NCBI GenBank assembly: GCA_020283715.1
Contig: JAIQCW010000158.1
Span: 1-17,558 of the forward strand
Length of the DNA: 17,558 nt
Reading direction: 5' to 3'
Source: Cytauxzoon felis
Lineage: Eukaryota; Apicomplexa; Aconoidasida; Piroplasmida; Theileriidae
Below are positions 15,401-17,558 of the stretch, piece by piece (within the stretch, counting starts at the first letter, position 1; the number at the start of each line of letters is the position of its first letter). Made by a program: the position numbers and the translations under genes. The notes under the pieces were generated by a model. That model was not told the origin of the DNA. It was given only the letters and a program-made list of their open reading frames with translations, and did no database searches.

Positions 15401-16545
15401 CTAGGCGTGGTGCCTCTTCCTTTTACTTCACCCTCCGCTTCCCGTAGATCAGCTGCGGGTAGTCCACTTGAGGTTACATTACCACCTTCACTTCCGCCAC
15501 GATCTCCGGGAGTGGCTATACTCTTTAGAGATAGGTAATTGGAAGAGCTGTCTGCAAGACGACCTCGGGTGGAAGTGGAAGACGAGGTGGATTGGACATC
15601 ATGTGGAGAGTTGCAGTTGTATATATTGAGATTGATGAAGCTAAATGTGAGGAGTATATTTGGAATATGATAGCATTGGCATGAGTTAATATGCCCGGTC
15701 TGTGCGTAATATAATATTTGTAGATAGAAATACAAAAGGTATTTGTGTATGTGTTGTTTATAGTTGATTGAAAGTGAGTGGTAACAACTTAGGATCCTTT
15801 GTATTTCAATAATTATTCTTTTATAGTGTAATGAACAGATAAGGTTGAATTTGTTGTTACAACAACACGAGTATTGATAATTTGATTCTTTATATATTAA
15901 TTGTTGATGTGTATCGTACTGATCACTGTGGTTATGGTTGAATGTGATTATACTACAAATGATGTCAGATATTAAATTCAATTTCAATTTAGAATACAGA
16001 ACACCACCAATGTATAAATTACATTTGAGATTTAATCCATCACCGGGAGCTGGATGATTAATCCCCCTGAAATATATCAGCATATCCAGTGGTATAATAG
16101 AAAATGGTAATTTATAATCTCTAATAGAGCATAATGATGAACTTAATTTGAATGGACATTTCCTCCTGTAATCTTTCTTTAATATCCTATCATCTTTATA
16201 TCTATACCAATACGTATGCCTGTGCTTAATTTTTACACTCCTACAAGTAGACACATCCTTATAGTCATTTTCAGTAGTACTTCTATTTATGAATACATCT
16301 TTATAACCATTATTGATCTTTACAGTTACAAAATTCGATATTCGTTTGTTTTTATCATCGTATAGTACAAATTCAATTATAATATCCCTTGTAATATCCT
16401 TTCCGCCATTGAAAAATATCAGCGAGCCTAAGGATAATGCATATTCATTAGTATATTTATTATAATATATCCTGGGATCTGGTGGTATTACATTCCTATT
16501 AGTATAAGCCGTATGGCAATTTATTAAATGATCTTCCAAGTTCAT
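12487..16545 (-). CDS. VPS34: Class III phosphatidylinositol 3-kinase, Vps34-like
   Basis: Makes PI3P from phosphatidylinositol, serving vesicle traffic and, in apicomplexans, apicoplast maintenance and haemoglobin uptake (family knowledge). One open frame of 1,352 codons, against 887 residues in human PIK3C3. A C2-like N-terminus (about 1-240) is followed by a helical region and a C-terminal kinase: MYKYGDDLSQDN with the ATP-contacting Lys near 1006, the catalytic loop FGVGDRHYHN with Asp near 1211, and HVDYSFIFGDDPTPLPQPPF. It ends in SSSWK, like the WRK tail of Vps34. Oddities: the activation-loop DFG reads DYS (Asp near 1229 kept) and GDDLRQD reads GDDLSQD. Four repeat blocks keep the frame open: about residues 312-388, 509-529, 799-884 and 1089-1166. 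The last may be spliced out (GT at 13298, AG at 13030-13029, phase 1/1), which would give 1,262 residues. Class III rather than class I/II or PI4K is inferred from the tail and domain order. Confidence 0.88.
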   Translation of the reverse strand: MNLEDHLINCHTAYTNRNVIPPDPRIYYNKYTNEYALSLGSLIFFNGGKDITRDIIIEFVLYDDKNKRISNFVTVKINNGYKDVFINRSTTENDYKDVSTCRSVKIKHRHTYWYRYKDDRILKKDYRRKCPFKLSSSLCSIRDYKLPFSIIPLDMLIYFRGINHPAPGDGLNLKCNLYIGGVLYSKLKLNLISDIICSIITFNHNHSDQYDTHQQLIYKESNYQYSCCCNNKFNLICSLHYKRIIIEIQRILSCYHSLSINYKQHIHKYLLYFYLQILYYAQTGHINSCQCYHIPNILLTFSFINLNIYNCNSPHDVQSTSSSTSTRGRLADSSSNYLSLKSIATPGDRGGSEGGNVTSSGLPAADLREAEGEVKGRGTTPSGETSGGTSCGNISSVANHPNHEAPLTESNVVMAEGTSIVIPPLDINKRLITYDSIKDDLYSSGNESVSSDVAITSDDENYPPRAKNIQEKFNIYKIFNKIQSLKINKIRRIRIIHSSCKSHRITKTTYTEERKCSTPKNRNSTRKNEDVASNKPSPSASSMTDVEDVNMNTKVLLLPSILNWLYNDNDFYIKMDTFIICDKMMNILLTFSDILSLCRDRINLCIIEPDDFKLLKILTYKPLYGIQLTIDNIDDIMTCFKYKNITYRYINMIIWKYSNLLSRGKNTLPLFLRFLNLNNNNELIRFQNILNHWTKPNSNSLLELLSSDFNSKRQFLYKFLINWCNLKFIKLYLKQIIFNTINDEILYKHVIDTCLNDINTSIQLYWILTSEYSQSNNHTYKNCLKYYESLIQLTHNNEDSPPEVQSTSDSTRRGASFNYPPVNGNATPGDRGGSEGGNVTSSGLPAADLREAEGEIYREAPCNGKDGPQVDVVCKTTLDVTSCGGSDVRVDLCWNCDTMKCSVLVGEYIRLQDDFRRVLMNISRDLEIECPGRCINKNRSLFRIVSRHFNDDSDMIRLNNVPLFTNPNIHLKFLLSNECKVVLSKRYPLVIKTLTNDNKIIKMMYKYGDDLSQDNLCQLLIKIINKIIKSYRLKSYLLNYNVTILSKIDGCIEFIPNSITLYDLLNKYKNINNFLNTYAHYKSNTSFYTPPEVSPAVSSSNYLSLKSKATPGDRGEGSEDVTSSGEPVADLREAKGEVNKGSCLQDEESWIGLQVESCLQDKGGTSCVINVVENRIGDWTIVRSDCIKKWLNFIYSLADYSVFTYIFGVGDRHYHNILMTYEGLIVHVDYSFIFGDDPTPLPQPPFKLSKEFINTLGGVESKLFKLMIKRFIKIFKIIRLEANLILQILYQSIQFKLKNLNIEKLNTVKEKLLLDLNEKQLEEEILNLINKSANSISPFIIDTWHIISSSWK
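13029..13298 (-). other. Candidate 270-nt intron in the VPS34 kinase domain
   Basis: The minus strand reads CAAGA|GTAATACATCC as a donor and TTAATGTTGTAG|AGAATAGG as an acceptor, with matching phase. Taking away the repeat (13048-13280) leaves 37 nt of flank, exactly the size of repeat-free introns in this window (37-55 nt). But the 270 nt are a multiple of three and contain no stop, so translation through is equally possible. Confidence 0.55.
13048..13280 (-). repeat. Palindromic element in VPS34 kinase region (intronic or exonic)
   Basis: Read along the gene: CTCCACCTGAGGTCAG, an A-type arm (TCTTCTAATTACCTATCTC, read [18 protein letters not shown]), GATGTAACCTCAAGTGGAG, a D-type arm (CCCGTAGCTGATCTCAGGGA, read [15 protein letters not shown]), then two CTGTCTGCAAGAC motifs separated by CTCCAGGTGGAG. 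Open throughout. It would lie in the loop before the helix that leads to the catalytic loop. Confidence 0.9.
13892..14149 (-). repeat. Palindromic element in frame within a VPS34 exon (helical region to kinase linker)
   Basis: Along the gene: CTCTCCACCTGAGGTCC, TTCCACTCGCCGTGGAGCC, an A-type arm with the variant mini-hairpin CCGTAAACGG (read NYPPVNGNATPGDRGGSEGG), GTAACCTCAAGTGGACTACC, a D-type arm (read [10 protein letters not shown]), GGACCTCAGGTTGATG, CTGTCTGCAAGACG-like and GTAACCTCGTGTGGAGG. 258 nt, 86 residues, no stop. No GT donor lies in the preceding ~60 nt of coding sequence, which supports a truly exonic insertion. Confidence 0.9.
14958..15018 (-). repeat. Three tandem GTTCTT-type units in frame within VPS34
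   Basis: Units begin near 14962, 14983 and 15006 on the plus strand, a spacing of 21 and 23 nt, the same rhythm as the array at the left end of the window. Along the gene they read TYTEERKCSTPKNRNSTRKN. A weak alternative is a 96-nt intron, 15047 down to 14952, with GT and AG in matching phase but a poor acceptor context. Confidence 0.75.
15382..15610 (-). repeat. Palindromic element in frame within VPS34 N-terminal half
   Basis: Along the gene: CTCTCCACATGATGTCC, CCACCCGAGGTC, CTTGCAGACAGCTC, an A-type arm (read SSNYLSLKSIATPGDRGGSE), GTAACCTCAAGTGGACTACC, a D-type arm (read [13 protein letters not shown]), CCACGCCTAGTGGAGAG and GACCTCAGGTGGGACG. A 66-bp core (15440-15505 region) is identical to the other exonic copy near 14013-14080. 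No stop, and no GT donor just upstream. Confidence 0.9.
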
Positions 16546-16587
16546 TTAATTACACATCTTTAAAAAAAAGTAATTATTTCATATTTA
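16546..16587. promoter_or_regulatory. 42-bp divergent spacer between VPS34 and the thiolase gene
   Basis: Only 42 bp separate the two outward-facing start codons, including an A-run near 16563-16569. This is too short for two separate promoters plus leaders, so either the promoters overlap the neighbouring coding sequence or one of the starts is further downstream. Confidence 0.5.
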
Positions 16588-17192
16588 ATGATGAATATTA
16601 ATGTTCTTGGAATTTCTAGAACACCCATATCTACAATATTAGGTACATTGTCTAGTCTATCAGCCGTCAAGTTAGGTATATTTTCCCTTTGATAAAATTA
16701 TGGAATTTATTGAATACATTTAATATGTAGGATCAATTTCATTAAATAGAGCTATAAATAATAGTATAATTAATAAAAATCATATCGATCATCTCATATT
16801 AAGTCAAGTCTATGACGCAGGTTGTGGACCATCACCAGCCAAACAAATCGCATTAAATTCAGGTTTGATAATCATCATATATCATATATATTCAATAAAT
16901 TCCAGAACTATCGCATAATATTGTCACTTTTCAAGTTAATCAGTCCTGTACAAGTGGTCTTAAAGCATTAACAACGGCGTACAATCTTATAGGTTCCAGT
17001 AAAGCACATTTAGTAGCCGTTGTAGGAACAGAAAGTACTTCAAATACACCATATATACTCGGGTTTGTTGATTTATAACCCAAATTAATTGTCAAATTAC
17101 ATAGCAAAGCAAGGTCCGGAGGGTACACATTCGGTAATGACGTGCTTATTGACCCTCTAGTACATGATAATCTACAATTCAATAACAGTCAT
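16588..17192 (+). CDS. Acetyl-CoA acetyltransferase-type thiolase, 5' part, four exons
   Basis: Thiolases of this type join or split acetyl-CoA and acetoacetyl-CoA. Exons: 16588-16675, 16731-16862, 16906-17062, 17105-17192; introns of 55, 43 and 42 bp, GT-AG, phase-consistent. Residues shown: GISRTPISTILGTLS at the N-terminus, KLGSISLNRAI, AGCGPSPAKQIAL, then the nucleophile loop VNQSCTSGLKAL with the expected catalytic Cys, VVGTESTSNTPYI, and KARSGGYTFGNDVLIDPLVH, the thiolase segment after the first catalytic motif. Two ATGs in a row open the frame; either may start. Exon 4 ends on a full codon at GTATGT (17193). The second half, with the C-terminal His and Cys motifs, is not seen: either it lies beyond the window or the gene is broken here. 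No clear targeting peptide precedes the thiolase core. Cytosolic, mitochondrial or apicoplast location is undecided. Confidence 0.85.
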
Positions 17193-17339
17193 GTATGTTT
17201 ACTACGAGAGAATGCAGTAACTCTACACTCGATGTCCAATCGCTATCATCTACTTGGAGTTCTACCGTTGGTCTTGCAGACAGCTTCTCTAATTACCTAT
17301 CTCTGAAGAGTAATGCCGCTCCCGTAGATCGCTTCCAGG
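17193..17339. repeat. Repeat arm in thiolase intron 4, chimaeric
   Basis: After the donor GTATGT, a GTCTTGCAGACAGCTTC motif near 17271 leads into one arm. It begins as A-type (CTAATTACCTATCTCTGAAGAG near 17288) and ends as F-type (CTCCCGTAGATCGCTTCCAGG near 17319). No opposite arm follows. Instead the sequence runs directly into the passenger frame also found in PRP22 intron 8. Confidence 0.75.
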
Positions 17340-17558
17340 TTATGAGATTCTATCAAACTCGTTGAGGTGTATACGAATGAATTGAAGACGGCTGAGTGCG
17401 AGTGTAAACCTGAAATGGGTAAAATAATTTTTCAGATTCTATTAGACTCTCTCGAATGTATCTTAGATAAGTTTAATGGTTCAAAGACTAAGAATGGTAA
17501 GGCCGAAAATGGCCAAGGAACAAATCAAACTGCTCATGGATCCAAGCCAAAATTTTAC
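17338..17558 (+). pseudogene. Unidentified reading frame related to the PRP22 intron 8 passenger, open to the window end
   Basis: From 17361 one frame is open for 66 codons to the end: VEVYTNELKTAECECKPEMG, then KIIFQILLDSLECILDKFNG and a Gly/Asn/Lys-rich tail. Its first part aligns with VEEYTKVLKTSGCHCKP at 7843-7890. Just upstream a 1-nt length difference between the copies (28 against 27 nt from TATGAG to TTGAGG) breaks the frame. It does not resemble the part of a thiolase that should come next. Either it is a passenger fragment within thiolase intron 4, or the exon of another gene that continues beyond the window. Family not recognised. Confidence 0.45.

Overview
The window is nuclear DNA of an AT-rich, gene-dense eukaryote. 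Housekeeping genes sit a few tens to a few hundred bases apart on alternating strands, and they carry many very short GT-AG introns; the repeat-free ones measured here are 37 to 55 nt. This architecture, the codon use and the diverged but recognisable core genes suggest an apicomplexan, most likely a piroplasm (Theileria/Babesia/Cytauxzoon group). That placement is an inference from style, not from a marker gene.

Layout: (1) 1-402, a repeat mosaic with a 21-23 nt tandem unit. (2) 546-2989, minus strand: a two-exon WD40 gene resembling AAMP/Sqt1, split by a 1.2 kb repeat-filled intron. (3) 3117-9521, plus strand: an eleven-exon DEAH-box RNA helicase, Prp22/DHX8; seven of its ten introns are swollen by the repeat. 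(4) 9892-10475, minus strand: a five-exon SPT4. (5) 10622-12478, plus strand: a three-exon GLE1. (6) 12487-16545, minus strand: a class III PI3-kinase (VPS34-like) interrupted by four repeat copies. (7) 16588-17192 and beyond, plus strand: the 5' part of an acetyl-CoA acetyltransferase-type thiolase, whose fourth intron again holds the repeat. (8) The last ~200 bases: a non-thiolase reading frame that resembles a fragment carried inside Prp22 intron 8.

The outstanding feature is a family of modular, palindromic elements of about 150-290 bp, roughly twenty copies in 17.5 kb. They are built from a few recurring arms, often inverted around a variable centre, and often end in CCACCTGAGGTC / GACCTCAGGTGG. 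They lie in introns, in an intergenic gap and inside exons. The clear exonic copies (VPS34, GLE1) are all read in one orientation and one frame, with no stop codon, adding about 60-86 residues to the protein. The sense-orientation intronic copies that I read through have stops in that frame. A small hairpin inside one arm keeps its pairing while its bases change, which suggests that structure matters. The behaviour resembles Rickettsia palindromic elements, but in a eukaryote and spread over introns too.

The genes are not a pathway. They are core functions: splicing (Prp22), transcription elongation (Spt4), mRNA export (Gle1), endosomal or apicoplast lipid signalling (Vps34), ribosome-related or WD40 scaffolding (AAMP/Sqt1) and acetyl-CoA metabolism (thiolase). 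Exon joins were derived by eye from reading phase, GT-AG borders and protein homology. All were checked for phase consistency, but none against transcripts.
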